Of a stretch of 64,000 nt of DNA, positions 11,148 through 22,624 are shown in pieces. Numbering within the stretch: the first letter of the stretch is position 1; every line of letters starts with the position of its first letter. The stretch comes from Antilocapra americana. Its lineage: Eukaryota > Chordata > Mammalia > Artiodactyla > Antilocapridae. The stretch is taken from contig ML664161.1 in assembly GCA_007570785.1 (NCBI GenBank), forward strand, positions 10,539,475-10,603,474, in the 5' to 3' direction. Below the pieces are notes generated by a model. The model ran no database searches, was not told where the DNA came from, and was given only the letters and a program-made list of their open reading frames with translations. The position numbers were made by a program, and so were the translations under genes.

Positions 11148-11181
11148 AGTGCTTAGTTTCTTTTTAACCTCTATATCTTTT

Positions 11182-11939
11182 TTAAAATTTTATTTATTTA
11201 TTTTAATTTTCTTTACATTATCATGTTGGTTTTGCCATACATTGACATGAATCTGCCATGAGTATACATGTATTCCCCTTCCAGAACCCCCTCCCACCTC
11301 CCTCCCAATTCCCTCTCTCTGGGTCATCCCAGTGCACCAGCCCTGAGCATCAAACCTGGGCTGGCAATTGATTTTACATATGATGATTAACATGTCTCAA
11401 TGCCATTCTCCCATATCATCCCACCCTTGCCCTCTCCCATAGAGTCCAAAAGAGTGTTCTATACATCTGCGTTTCTTTTGCTGTCTTGCATACAGGGATC
11501 TCTTTACCATCTTTCTTAATTCCATATATATGCATTAGTATACTGTATTTTTGTTTTTCCTTCTGCTTACTTCACTCTGTATAATAGGCTCCAGTTTCAT
11601 CCACCTCAGTAGAACTGATTCAAATGAATTCTTTTTAATGGCTGAGTAATATTCCATTGTGTATATGTACCACAGCTTTCTTATCCATTCGTCTGTTGAT
11701 GGACATCTAGGTTGCTTCCATATCCTGGCTATTGTAAACAATGCAGCAATGAACATTGGGGTACATGTGTCTCTTTCATTTCTGGTTTCCTCGGGGTGTA
11801 TGCCCAGCAGTGGGATTGCTGGGTCATATGGCAGTTCTATTTCCAGAAAAGGGAACCCTCTTACACTGTTGGTGGGAATGCAAACTAGTACAGCCACTAT
11901 GGAAAACAGTGTGGAGATTCCTTAAAAAACTGGAAATAG
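11182..11939 (-). mobile_element. Twin-primed (5'-inverted) L1 with TSD
   Basis: Poly-T/A-rich start, then minus-strand L1 3' UTR and ORF2 tail to 11846. An inverted (plus-strand) segment of upstream ORF2 follows at 11847-11939. A perfect 16-bp TSD, aacctctatatctttt, lies at 11166-11181 and 11940-11955. The two segments share 13 bases at the inversion point: gttctatttccag at 11834-11846 and its reverse complement at 11930-11942. The minus-strand frame at 11535-11897 shows [20 protein letters not shown] and STDEWIRKLWYIYTMEYYSA, a well-kept L1 ORF2 C terminus. This is the standard signature of twin priming during L1 integration. Confidence 0.95.
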
Positions 11940-11955
11940 AACCTCTATATCTTTT

Positions 11956-13340
11956 AATGATTATCTATTCTGCTATTTTAAAAATTCATAGTAGCTTTGA
12001 GTTATTAATTTTTTTAAATATTAATAAAAGAATTTAATTGTATTTAACTACATAAGGGGCAGTGGAAGAAAAAAAGTTCACACTTATAAATCAGGTTATT
12101 GACTGGATTCTCTTAACTAATACCCAAATCATATTATCTTTACCTAAAGTGATTTAAACTCCCTTCAAACATTATTGATTGTCTTACAGAAGAAGTTTCA
12201 TTTAAAAAAAAGGCACTGTCACTTTTTGAGTTAAGTTATTTTAACTCTTAAAATTGATTGTTATCCAAATGAGTACAAATATCAAAGTGAGATCCTGGTT
12301 AATGGTGGATAGTCCTGGATTGCCTTCGTCTGTTTCAGTTGGCATCTTTTTTCCTGTTGTAATTATTAATGGGGTGTTATTTTAATACTGTTAAGCATCC
12401 CAGTTTGGAGAAAAATTATATTTGTCACCCCAGATATAGCTATCAGAGATACTTTATATCCAAATAGTAAAAGAAAGAGCTGATAAATGAAGTATGAGGG
12501 GATATAACTACAAATGGTATATATGGAAACAATATATAAAATCTAAAATATTATCATTATTATATTCTGTAATTTGTGGAAGAAAAGAATGAAAGAAATG
12601 TAAATGCTTACTAATGAATTTTGCTATAATCACTAACTTTCAAACTATTCCTGAAAAACAGGAATTGAATGTCACCCCCAGATACTTGTTTTGTCTACAT
12701 CAGTGCATTCTATAGCAAACTCGGTGCTAAATGAAGCATTCATTACTAAACATCTACATCAGTAGTCACACCAAGAAGGTCTTTCTAAACTAAATCTTGA
12801 GGTAAATGTAAAATGTTTTTATTGTTATAAGCATTATCATTAAAGTGTATAACTGTTTTCATTGGGAATCTTGCATTTAAAATTTATAGAAAATTTGTTT
12901 TATGAGATGAATTTAATTTATAACTTCTAGATAAACTGTTAGGTTAAAGTGGAATCAGCATTTTACTAAATCTGCCACCTGTTCCTAATGTCACTTTTGT
13001 GTCCTACTTTCTTCATGTATATTCTTTCAGTAGAAATACAATACTTCTGAAGGAATAAAAGTGATAGTTAATTGATTAGAACTATTTATAATTTATTATT
13101 AACCATATTAAATCACAATAAACTAGGTTCAGCACAGTGGGAAAACTAAAACCAAAGCAGCTTTTCCTGGACTTTCTTTTTAAATACACTTCCATCATTT
13201 TATTCAGATTACCTTATTCAGCCACATACACATATGCACACAAATATAGGAACGGTGGGGTGGCTCACGAATATGACAATTATCCATTGAATCTGGATAT
13301 AATACTGTGTATTTGCGAGATCCATGGAAACCTTTTTAAA
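11956..13340. other. Unassigned AT-rich DNA
   Basis: No gene or clear repeat. 12290-12470 has a slightly more complex composition ('tggatagtcctggattgcc') and may be a very old repeat. The rest is AT-rich with no long open frame of recognisable content. Confidence 0.55.
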
Positions 13341-13344
13341 GTGT

Positions 13345-13718
13345 GAATAGACCATAGGAAAAGATTGACAAACTTTGTTAGTAAAGGGGCAGATATTAAA
13401 GGTTTTAGGTTTCATGAACCATATATTTGATCTTGGCTGCATCTCTTGCATTCTGCCATTATAGCAAATAGATAGCCACAGATAATATGTTAAAAATAAA
13501 TGTGACTGTGTTCCAATAAAACTTACGGACACTGGAATTTGATTTTCATGTAAATGTCACAAGTCATGAAATAAAATTCTTCTTCTGAATTGTTCCAACC
13601 ATTTAAAATATAAAAGCCATTCTTAACCTATAGGCCATAGAAAAACAGTCAAGAGGCTACATTTAGCCTGTGAGTCATAGTTTGCTGAGCCCTGTCAGAG
13701 AGTATTAACACTGTGCCC
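13345..13718 (+). mobile_element. hAT-Charlie-like DNA transposon fossil
   Basis: The sequence runs from 'gacaaactttgttagtaaag' through 'ttaaaggttttaggtttcat' and 'actgtgttccaataaaact' to 'agtttgctgagccctg'. This word order is typical of a common mammalian non-autonomous hAT family with GCAAACT-type ends. I am sure of the family type, not of its exact name. No transposase frame. Confidence 0.65.
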
Positions 13719-14714
13719 TGTCAGAAAGAAAAAATAATAAAGAATTGTGTGTGGCATGCAACAAACTTCTCAAGTGTGCTTTAAGAGACATATAATGCTT
13801 TGAAAAATAGGAGTTGAATATTTTTCTTTCCTTAGAAAACACAGAATGTAAAAGCAGTGGAAAAATTTTATCACAACAGCTTCTAATTGGTTTTTACATA
13901 AAGAGTCCATGACAAATACCCTGTCAAAGAATGCTTCATTATGTGGAGATATGATGTCAGTTTCAGGTATAACCAGCTTCCTTGCCAATCAAATAATGCT
14001 ATAGATAGGTGTGACATCATGTCTAGGCATAATCATAGTTTGACTTATAGGTTGGAATATGGATTATAAACAGGAAACTAGAAAATAACTGCTTGACTTA
14101 AACTTCAGTTAAAAATAATTGAAGAAGGACAACATTACTAACATGTGAATGTATTAGGAATATCCTAAAATTGTTGCCTCTAAAACTGTCAAGATATAAT
14201 CTAATGATGAAGAACCTTGAAAGTGGTTGATATCATTTAATTTATTGGTTAATGAAATCACTCATTTTGAGTACATTTCTATTATATAGATCAGTATTAA
14301 TAATATAATTATAGACCATTCTAAATACTCGAGAATAAAAACATAGGTTATCATACGAAAGTATAGTTTAGTGCTAATTATTAGCAAAATATGGAATTAA
14401 TGTTATGTTTTTACTAGTGACATAAATTCTTTTTAAACCTGAAGTTACATAGAAAAGGCTTTTCTGGGTGTTATAGAAAATTAAATGACATTAAAATAAA
14501 AATACCTATATGATGACACAAGTTTTTTTTTTCCAACATTTTTATGATATTGTGATTTAATCTACAGATTTTATCATATTTCATCAATTGTATCAAGATA
14601 TATATTTAAATTTTGTTTTTAAAATTTATTATCTAATGTTTCATATGTAAGCATGCTTGAAAATTATGAAGCATGATAATAAATAATCATCTGTCAACCA
14701 GTCACTCAACTGAA
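13719..14714. other. Unassigned AT-rich DNA
   Basis: Nothing recognised beyond AT-rich simple sequence. No coding signal. Confidence 0.55.
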
Positions 14715-14715
14715 G

Positions 14716-14826
14716 ATCTAGAACAGGGTCCAGAAACTATGTGCAATATTTATATAGTAGGCAAAATTCAGCCTGCTGGCCTGTTTTGGTTAATAAGAAT
14801 TTATCAGAATGCAGTCACTTGGTGAG
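14716..14826 (-). mobile_element. hAT-like fossil, same family as 13345-13718, partial
   Basis: 'gaacagggtccagaaactat', 'aaaattcagcctgctggcctg' in outline and 'aatttatcagaatgcagtca' read as the reverse complement of the last part of the family seen 1 kb upstream. Short, degraded copy in the opposite orientation. Confidence 0.5.
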
Positions 14827-14854
14827 GCAGAGTTAAATTCTTGAGTCATGTGGT

Positions 14855-14970
14855 CTGGCCAAGTCCTTCATTTTAGAAACAGGGATATTAAGCAGAGAAA
14901 TATAAAGAGACTTACCTGAAGTTATGCAGCATATTAGTGGTGAATTAAGATAAAAACTCAGCTTTGTCTT
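14855..14970 (-). mobile_element. MIR SINE fragment
   Basis: 'cattttagaaacagggatat', 'gagacttacctgaagttatg' and 'cagcatattagtggtgaatt' follow the reversed MIR order (gaggaaactgag... gacttgcccaaggtca... agctagtaagtgg). Confidence 0.6.
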
Positions 14971-15462
14971 TTTTATTTTTCCTCTTACAATATTCTGCAA
15001 TTGAAGGAAATAAGCAAAAGCCAGCTTGTGAACTGAGGGAAAAAAAATGACAGCATTTTAAATAGGCCACAGGATCTTTCATTGTCATTATCATCTTCTC
15101 CTCTCCCATCCACTTCCCCATTCTCCTCCTCATTCTTAAAAGCTAGTGGTAAGCTTAATGTTGTGATTTTAAAAGAAATTTAATTTAATTTAAATGTAAT
15201 TTAATTTTATTTGTAGGTATTGCTATCTTAAAATGTATTTTATGTATTCTCAATTAAGATGTATATTATGAAACATTAATTCCTCCATGGTGGTCCTGAT
15301 TGTGTATTTGAATGTTTCTTAACATGCCCAACATACTACATACACTTGATGTATTTAACATTGTTATGTGATAACACTTAATGTTACACTTAATGTTTTT
15401 AACATTAAAGAATGTTTCTTAATATTTCAAACATACTAAATACACTTCCTATAAAATACTAA
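14971..15462. repeat. Unassigned DNA with a local 100-bp tandem duplication
   Basis: Two related blocks start with gaatgtttctt and end with tacactt at 15310-15347 and 15410-15447, offset by exactly 100 bp. Between them 'acacttaatgtt' also recurs at short spacing. Otherwise no gene or named repeat. Confidence 0.5.
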
Positions 15463-15470
15463 ATATACTT

Positions 15471-15678
15471 CCTTGGTGGTTCAGATGGTAAAGAATCTGC
15501 CTGGAATATGGGAGGCCTGGGTTTAACCCTGGGTGGGGGAGATATCCTGGAGAAAGAAATGGCAACACACTCCAGTAGTCTTGCCAGAAGAATTCCATGG
15601 ACAGAGGAGCCTGGTGAGCTACAGTCTATGGGGTTGCAAAGAGTTGGACACAAATGAACGTAACTAACACACACACAC
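15471..15678 (+). mobile_element. Bov-tA SINE
   Basis: 'ccttggtggttcagatggta' head, 'gagatatcctggagaaagaa', 'agaggagcctggtgagctac', then an (AC)n tail. Flanked by aaatatactt (15461-15470) and aaatacactt (15679-15688), a probable TSD with one mismatch. Confidence 0.92.
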
Positions 15679-15688
15679 AAATACACTT

Positions 15689-16792
15689 AAAGAATTGTAT
15701 TCAATTTAATTTTTTCTATTCAAAATAAAGTATGATGATACTGTTCATTATTGAAACTTATTGATAAATAACATTCAAAATAATCTTCTCATCCATGAAT
15801 CTTAAAGATTTGCAAAACCCTGCATATTAAATAGCCCACAGATTTCTATGGGGATTAGAACATTTATTTTCTCCACTAATTTAAGCATATGGAGGACTTT
15901 CTTAAGAGAACGCACTGATTCCTACCAAGCTGGATACTTTTTAATGAGTTGATAATAACTGAGAAAGATGAAATGGTGATCAGGCATCTATGTGAAAGGC
16001 TATCAAAACAAAAAAAATATTAGTAATAGAGCTGCAGGACTATGATTCATGCTATAAAATTACAGAAAAAATAACAAATTTAAAGAGTACTGTATAAGAT
16101 AAATTTTAAATATCTTAGCATTAAATGTGTATGTCTTTCTGAGAAAAATATGCTCTTTATCTGCATGGATAAGTTGTTTGGGTTAAACCAACTCTAATTA
16201 ACCACTGCCTACATTAAGTCAAAAAGGGCAATATCAGAAAATTTTTTGCCTCCAGATGCTCAAATCCTACAGATCATAATGTATATATAAACATCAAAGC
16301 TTATTACATTTTAGATAGCTATAGTCTATGGAGAACTTCTGAAATATTGTTTTTTGCTCTATTTTGTTTTAGATAGATTTCTAAAACTGGATTTTCTTTT
16401 ATTCTTCAGTGATATTTCTTGTTTTTTTTTCTCTCTTTTTCTCAGTATTACATAAGGCAGAAATTTGTCTATTTGATTGCCTTTGCCAAAACTCATTAAA
16501 TTTTCACTGAAAAACTGAATAAATTGATTTGCCAATTTACTTTTAGTTTTCATTTCCTAATATTAAAAACATTTGTAGATAAAATTTTAATTTCTGATTA
16601 AGCCTTTAACTATGCCTTTGAAATTTTGATATACAGTATTCTTACTGTCATTTTTATAACTAATACCTGAATGGAATTTTTTTCCCTCTGTTTGGCCCCA
16701 AAAGTTGTTATGTAGAGTCATTTTCATTTAAATTTCAGGGAATTTTGGAATGTTTGCAATTTTATTTCTAACTTTATTTTTTTATAATACAG
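15689..16792. other. Unassigned AT-rich DNA
   Basis: No gene, RNA or nameable repeat seen. Composition is AT-rich with several short A and T runs. Confidence 0.55.
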
Positions 16793-17348
16793 TCGTCCCT
16801 CTTTATCCATGGGTGATGATTCCAGGACTCTCTTCTCTCCTCTGAAGATACCAAAATCTGCAGATGTTCAAATTCCTCATATAAAATGGTGTGGTATTTG
16901 CATATAATCTATGCACATCCCCCCACATACTTACGTTTTCTCTAGAGTACTTATAATGCATAATACAATGCAAAAAAGTGAAAGTCACTCAATTGTATCC
17001 GACTCTGTATGACCCCTTGGACTATACAGTCCGTGGAATTCTCCAGGCCAGAATACTGGAGTGGGTAGCCATTCCCTTCTCCAGGGGATCTTCCCAACCT
17101 GGGATCAAACCCAGGTCTCCCACACTGCAGGTAGATTCTTTACCAGCTGAGCCACCAGGGAAAATAGTTGTAAATATAATGTAAAATACTATGTAAGCAG
17201 TTTCTGATGCTCAACAAATTTAACTTTTGCTTGGTGGAACTTTCTGAAATGTTTTTTTCCAAATATTTTCTATCTGCTGTTGGTTAAATTCATGGTTGGT
17301 TGAATTCACGGCTGCAAAACCTGAGAACACAGGGGGCCTATTTTATTT
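16793..17348 (+). mobile_element. TcMar-Tigger fossil (MER2-like), split by a SINE
   Basis: The left end 'cagtcgtccctctttatcca' continues as 'ataccaaaatctgcagatg' and 'tatttgcatataatctatgc', the typical Tigger/MER2 start. After the SINE it resumes at about 17163 and ends near 'ggttgaattcacggctgc' and 'gagaacacagggggcct', the matching right end. No transposase frame. The Bov-tA at 16977-17162 interrupts it. Confidence 0.82.
16977..17162 (-). mobile_element. Bov-tA SINE inside Tigger
   Basis: Reverse complement of Bov-tA from 'agtgaaagtcactcaattg' to 'ctgagccaccaggga', including 'ccattcccttctccagggga' and 'ggatcaaacccaggtctccc'. Full head-to-tail copy in minus orientation. Confidence 0.95.
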
Positions 17349-17469
17349 GGATCAGATGGCCTAAGAGCTATCTACTCTTGAAACCTTTTCAGGTTTTTTT
17401 GTATTTATATATGATAATTTTAAGATACTTTTTGTTGAGTTTTAAAGCAAAGATATAGGGTATTGTGCC

Positions 17470-17592
17470 TAATGATGCTCGGTTGTGTCTGACTCTTTGC
17501 AACCCCTGTAGCCCACCAGTCTCCTTTGTCCATGGGATTTCCCAGGCAAGAATACAGGAGTGAGTTGTGACTTCCTCCTCCACAGAAAATTC
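17470..17592 (-). mobile_element. Bov-tA/BOV-A SINE fragment
   Basis: 'gctcggttgtgtctgactct', 'gtagcccaccagtctccttt' and 'ccaggcaagaatacaggagt'. It contains only the Bov-A (3') half and lacks the tRNA-related head. Confidence 0.88.
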
Positions 17593-17599
17593 CTGGCCC

Positions 17600-19890
17600 A
17601 AGGACTTTAATTATAAATAGATAAAGAGAAATACAATACCTCTATTGTATTAATTTTATTTTTAAGATCCTTGTATATACTTATCAGTTACATATTTAAA
17701 TAAAAATAGAGGCAAGTTATTTTTTTTTCCTATGGCTAAAGTTTCTGCCCACTATAAACATTTTTTTTTCTTTCTGGTTTAAATACAATATTACTCACTT
17801 TGTGAAGGCTTATGCCTGATCTATATGTTATATAGATTATCAGTGTTATACCATCAATGTCCGAAATATCACTTAGGTTTATACTGTTGTGATTCCTGTT
17901 TTCACATCAAATTTAGATGTCATTTCCTAATCTGTCCATTTATTTTTAATTGTCCTATAGCACATTCTTTAGGTATGTTATCATGGGTATCATTTGAACT
18001 TGATATTGTAAAACAATTTAATAATCTATTTTCTGTTTTTGTGACTCTTTGCCATTTACTCTGTATACTTTACATCTCTTAGCTATATGAACTAGAATAT
18101 AAATAGTATTTACCTATCTCTATACTTTTTTTCTGCTATCTCTTGTCCCTTTCTTTCTTTCTTTCCCCTTCCTTCCTTTCATTCTTTTCTTCTAAGTACT
18201 GTTGGCCCTGTGTGAAAACAGAAATACACTACTATGGAAATAATTGAAAGGAAGCTCAAAAGATTACCTTAAATGTATACCACAGACTTGTAGCAGTTCT
18301 TGGGTTTGGGATGTCTTTATCTATTCCCAACTTTTCTAATGAAAGCTGATTATAATTTGATTTCTCTTCCATTGCAGGGTCAATTTAGGAGTTCTATAAA
18401 ATAGTGTCTATACATTTGGACTATTTTTAAAATGTTATAAAGTAGACAAGTCATTTGTAGTAGTTGATATATATACATATCTAGTTCCCTTGCATATACT
18501 GCTTAATTTGAAGACAGACTGGTATTAAATACAGATGTTGAATATAAGGTGGATGTAGGTTTTTGTAAACCTAAAGAAAAACCATGTGGCAACACAGAGG
18601 ACTCAGTACCGTGGAGGTAATGATGGTGCCTCCTCTGCAGATGAGGAAGGATAGACGCCATGCTGAATGGAGGATCTAGATTCAGCCTTCTGAAAATTAG
18701 AAGAATTTCATTACAGAAGCTTCATTAGTGTTGACCTTAACCCTTAATAATGGCAGTCCTTACTGTCTACTTAGCTATCTTGGGCCCCAAAGTAACTTAC
18801 AGTCGATCTGTCATTCATGAAAGTCTTCATCCTGAAGCCATCCATCTGTCTTTGGCTCCTTAACTTTCTTCTGGTCTGAGTAAAATGTGACAGGGAGACA
18901 GAAAAGTAGTAAGCTGTTTTTAAAAGTCTTGAGTTTTTGTACTCAGTGCATGAACAGTTTCAACTGAGAAGATGATTTTTAAAAATGAAGTTGGACTTTG
19001 AAAATCAAGCACAAGACAGTGAGTTTGCAACAAAATGAAATTCAGAGTACAGAATTCTGAATTCTGGTCTATCTATCTATCCATCTATCTATATATATAG
19101 TTTTATTTTCTGTGTCTTTGAAGGCATTTCGGAGGTCACTATAAGGAGTCAAATAAGAAGATTCTTATTCAAGTGCCATCTTAAATTGAAGGCCTGGTGA
19201 AGAAAGTATTTCATCCTCTTTATAATACAATGTGTTAGGTCAAACATCCCTTTCAGGCTGAGCTTACTCATCCAAATCTATTCTTGATCAAAGTTCTACC
19301 ATGAGCTGTCACAGTTTAGTTAAAACTTTCAACATGGATGTTTTATTTCTCCCTTTATTTGACCATTCTTGAAACTAGTTTTCATCTAAATAACATCTAA
19401 AACAGATGCTAGAAACTCTCAAATATTTCCTAAATAATTATTTCTTTTTTCAAGTGGGAAATTTAGTCCCAAAGTTTAAAGTTCTGAAAGGATAAAGAAT
19501 TCACTATGCAGTAAACTAGGAAATTCTCTATTAATGCAAAAGCATGTGTTAGTTCCATTAACTAACAAATACATTCTTGGATATGTCTCAGTAACTACGA
19601 AGTTATCCTTCTGGTACAGAATAGCCTAAAGGTACTTTCTAATTAAAATTTTGAAAGCTGATGCTCAGTATACCATATCTGTCTGCAATTCTAAATTAAG
19701 TTGGGAATCTCTTATGTTGTATTACTCTATAATCTTTCACTGCTGTGTGACAGTTAAAAAATGCTAATTTAGTAAATCAGATCAAGTTCAACCCTGAACT
19801 ATTATTGCTATAGAAAATGAAGTTTGTGGTAGTTATGATCAAGTTGCAATTTATGGAACCTAATAATCCTACTAGTAATAAAAATAATAA
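17600..19890. other. Unassigned DNA with two simple-sequence tracts
   Basis: No gene or recent transposon. A C/T-only tract rich in CTTT and CCTT lies at about 18142-18194. A TATC/TCTA microsatellite lies at 19067-19100. Short open frames show no domain. Confidence 0.55.
19067..19100. repeat. (TATC)n / (TA)n microsatellite
   Basis: 'tctatctatctatccatcta' followed by 'tctatatatatag'. Imperfect tetranucleotide array of about eight units. Confidence 0.85.
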
Positions 19891-19894
19891 TTCC

Positions 19895-20030
19895 AACAAT
19901 AATAATATTCTATCATTTATTTTACTCCTGCTGTGTTTCAGGCCTTTTAAATATAGCATATCATCTGATTCATGCCACAACTATGTGAGTTATTGCAAGT
20001 CTATGGTTAAAACAGCTGAGGTGAGAAAAG
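19895..20030 (-). mobile_element. MIR SINE, degraded
   Basis: 'tttattttactcctgctgtg', 'catcatctgattcatgccac' in outline, 'tatgtgagttattgcaagtc' and 'cagctgaggtgagaaaagag' correspond to reversed MIR (catctcatttgatcctcac...gaggaaactgagg). Confidence 0.45.
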
Positions 20031-20394
20031 AGGATGATTTTAATTAAGACAGAGATGGAGGCCATGAAATTAAGTGGGGGAGAGGGGGTAAAGGGGAAAT
20101 TAGAAAAAGGGTTCATTAAAGAACTTTAAAATCTTATAAGTAACACCTTTGTAGTTTTATAAACTGCTTTTCTAATGTCTGTGTACCTTAGATAATGTGG
20201 AAAGATAAAGGAAAACTCAGAAGAAAATAAAAATGGCCAATTCTGTCTCACATGTGTTGCACTCCACATGCTTAGCAGATTTCAGGAGAGGTTGTGGATT
20301 AGTTAGATGGCATCTATAGTTTAGGAAAAGAGTCTGAGTTACAGTGTTGAAAGTCATCAGTGTTAATAGAAGTTGAAGTTTCAGGTATGGAGAT

Positions 20395-20661
20395 TTTTTT
20401 GGGGGGTTTGCTGTATTGGGTCTTTGTTGCTGTGTGAGGACTTTCTCAAGTTGACAGGGGCTAGTCTTCATTGCAGTGAGTGGGCCTCTCATTCTGACAG
20501 CTTCTCTTGTAGCTTCTCTGGTTGTGGAGTATGGGTGTAGTAGTTGGTACATTGGGTTTGTTGCCCCGCGTCATGTGAAATCTTCTCAGACCAGGGATTG
20601 AACCCATGTCCCCTGCATTGGCAGGCTGATTCTTAACCACTGGACCACCAGGGAAGTCCTG
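20395..20661 (-). mobile_element. CHR-2-type SINE
   Basis: Cetartiodactyl tRNA-Glu SINE in reverse. The right end is 'accactggaccaccaggga' preceded by 'ccaggga ttgaacccatg' and 'cattggcaggctgattctta'. The left body is 'ttgggtctttgttgctgtgt' and 'gggcctctcattctgacag'. It differs from Bov-tA in lacking the BovB-like part. Confidence 0.87.
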
Positions 20662-21638
20662 GAGAGGCTAATTTAAAGTAACTGTGTAGACTGAGAAAAA
20701 GAAAAGAGGACAAAGGATAAAGCATGGTGAAACACTGGTATTCAGAAAGCAATAAAATTAGAGATATTAGGAGAATCAATCATTCAAATAGGGAGTTATC
20801 ACCAAAGCTGATGAAAGAGAGATTTTGATATAGAAATAGTGAAAATGTTGAATTCTGGGATCAAGTAAGGTAAAACTTGAAGGTTTCTAGTGTGTTTGCC
20901 AGTTGGTTAGCAAGTGAGCAAGAGGATGTGGACAGACTTGAGAGCTCTGTGCTCTATTCAGGAGCATGTGGTAGGTGACTAGTGGGGAAATTAGTGGAAA
21001 CTTTATAGAAGCCAGGGTGTGCAGAGAAATAGATGACAAGGTCAGTAGCTAGAAATTCACAAAGGAGTTTTGTTAGAGGGACTTAAATGTGTGTATTTGT
21101 GGAGAGAGAAAATATGGAGACATAAGAGAGAGAGAGGATACCAAAGGAGATCTTGAAGGAAGATCCTTACCTCTCAGCAGGATGTCCCAAGAGGCCTGCT
21201 TCAGATACTGACATAGGGCCCTGAGTGAAAGGAAGAATAGATGCTGAAACCCAGCGTATCCCTGCTTGCCCAGCCATGTCGGGTGGAACAGAGGGTGCTT
21301 TTTTGTTAGTAGTCCAAATGGGGCTGCTTTTTCTATTTAGTCTTCTCAGAAAGGACGCCTTTTATAATTCATCCTCCCAGAAATGATGACTTCTTTTTTT
21401 TGACTTCTAATTTGCACAAGTATTTGCTAGTAGCAGCCCAAAATTTATCATGAAGCTGGTAGTTTTGTTTTTATTTCAATTCTCCATGTCAAGATTCTTT
21501 CAAGATTCAAACACAATTTTAACAGTTACTGTCAAATATCTTACCAAGGCAAGAATTTAGCACACATTTTGAACATCTTTGAACAGCTATATAAAGAAAC
21601 AAAAGATTAGCAACATTATATAGACCTACTGTATAAGT
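20662..21638. other. Unassigned DNA
   Basis: Purine-rich stretches and a short (GA)n at about 21126-21136. No gene or named repeat supported. Confidence 0.5.
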
Positions 21639-21865
21639 CTTCCCTCGTAATTCAGTTGGTAAAGAATCTGCCTGCATTGCAGAAGATGTGGATTCGGTTC
21701 CTGGGTCGGGAAGAACCCTTGGAGAAGGAAATGGCAACCCACTCCAGTGTTCTTGCCTGGAGAATCCCATGGTCAGTAGAGCCTGGCAGGCTAGAGTCCA
21801 AGGGGTTGCAAGAGTCGGACACGACTTAGTGACTAAACCACCACCAACACCACCACCAACACCAT
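21639..21865 (+). mobile_element. Bov-tA SINE
   Basis: 'cttccctcgtaattcagttg' head, 'ctgcctgcattgcagaagat', 'ctccagtgttcttgcctgga' and 'gagtcggacacgacttagtg', with a (CCA/CAC)n-like tail 'ccaccaccaacaccacc'. Full length. Confidence 0.95.
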
Positions 21866-22020
21866 ATACTTTTGTATCTAGATGAAGTATATTTGCTTTT
21901 TTAAAAGCACAATAGCAAATCAGAATCTGTTTGTCATGATTACAACATTTGGTTGGGGTTCCTGGCCTCTTGCACAGAATTAGTAAATCTGTGTGTTTTC
22001 ATACATCTTACACACAAAAT

Positions 22021-22173
22021 TTTATTTTCTTTTTTTGTTTTTTAAAAGTTTTATTTGAAGTATAATTGATTTACAATGTGTTAATTTCAGTTGTACAGTT
22101 AAGAGATTTAGTAATACATATGCAGGTATACTTCTTTTATGTACTTCTGATTAGAGAAGGACAACATAGAGTC
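22021..22173 (-). mobile_element. L1 LINE 3' end
   Basis: T-rich start then 'gtataattgatttacaatg', 'ttaatttcagttgtacagtt' and 'atacatatgcaggtatact', an old artiodactyl L1 3' UTR in reverse. Short and truncated. Confidence 0.7.
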
Positions 22174-22181
22174 CTATAGTT

Positions 22182-22624
22182 TAGGGATCCCCAACTCAAA
22201 GGCCATGGACCAGTACTGGCCTGAAGCCTGTTTGGAACCAGGTCACACAGCAGGAAGTGAGTGATGAGTAAATGAGCAAGCAAAGCTTCATCTGCATTTA
22301 CAGCTGCTCCCCATCACTGGCATTACCACCTGAGCTCTGCCTCCTGTCAGATCAGAAGCAGCAAAATAAATATAATTCGCTTGTATCATCCTGAAACCAT
22401 CTCCTCCCACCACCCACACAGTCCATGAAAAAACTGCTGCTGCTGCTAAGTTGCTTCAGTTGTGTCTGACTCTGTGCGACCCTATAGACGGCAGCCCACC
22501 AGGCTCTGCCGTCCCTGGGATTCTCCAGGCAAGAACATTGGAGTGGGGTGCCATCACCTTCTCCAATGAAAAAACTGTCTTCCATGAAACCAGTCCCAAG
22601 TGACAAAAAGTTTAGGGACTGCTG
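22182..22624 (+). mobile_element. MER1 (Charlie3) hAT transposon with 8-bp TSD
   Basis: The left end 'tagggatccccaactcaaag' and right end 'aagtttagggactgctg' match MER1. Internal words are 'ccaggtcacacagcaggaag', 'acctgagctctgcctcctgt' and 'catgaaaccagtcccaagtg'. It is flanked by a perfect 8-bp duplication, ctatagtt, at 22174-22181 and 22625-22632, as expected for hAT transposition. A BOV-A SINE interrupts it at 22437-22565. Non-autonomous, no transposase. Confidence 0.92.
22437..22565 (-). mobile_element. BOV-A2-type SINE monomer inside MER1
   Basis: Starts with (CTG)n, then 'taagttgcttcagttgtgtc', 'gcagcccaccaggctctgcc' and 'gccatcaccttctcca'. Flanked by the perfect 12-bp duplication atgaaaaaactg at 22425-22436 and 22566-22577, which is MER1 sequence. 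Only one of the two BOV-A monomers is present. Confidence 0.94.

Noticed and set aside
11659..12037. Plus-strand open frames across the L1 at 11182-11939
   Set aside because: They are antisense to the real L1 ORF2 tail, whose minus-strand protein matches the family. The apparent peptides are mirror artefacts.
13770..13988. Possible small coding gene on the minus strand
   Set aside because: The 72-codon frame has no similarity I can recognise and lies in AT-rich unassigned DNA.
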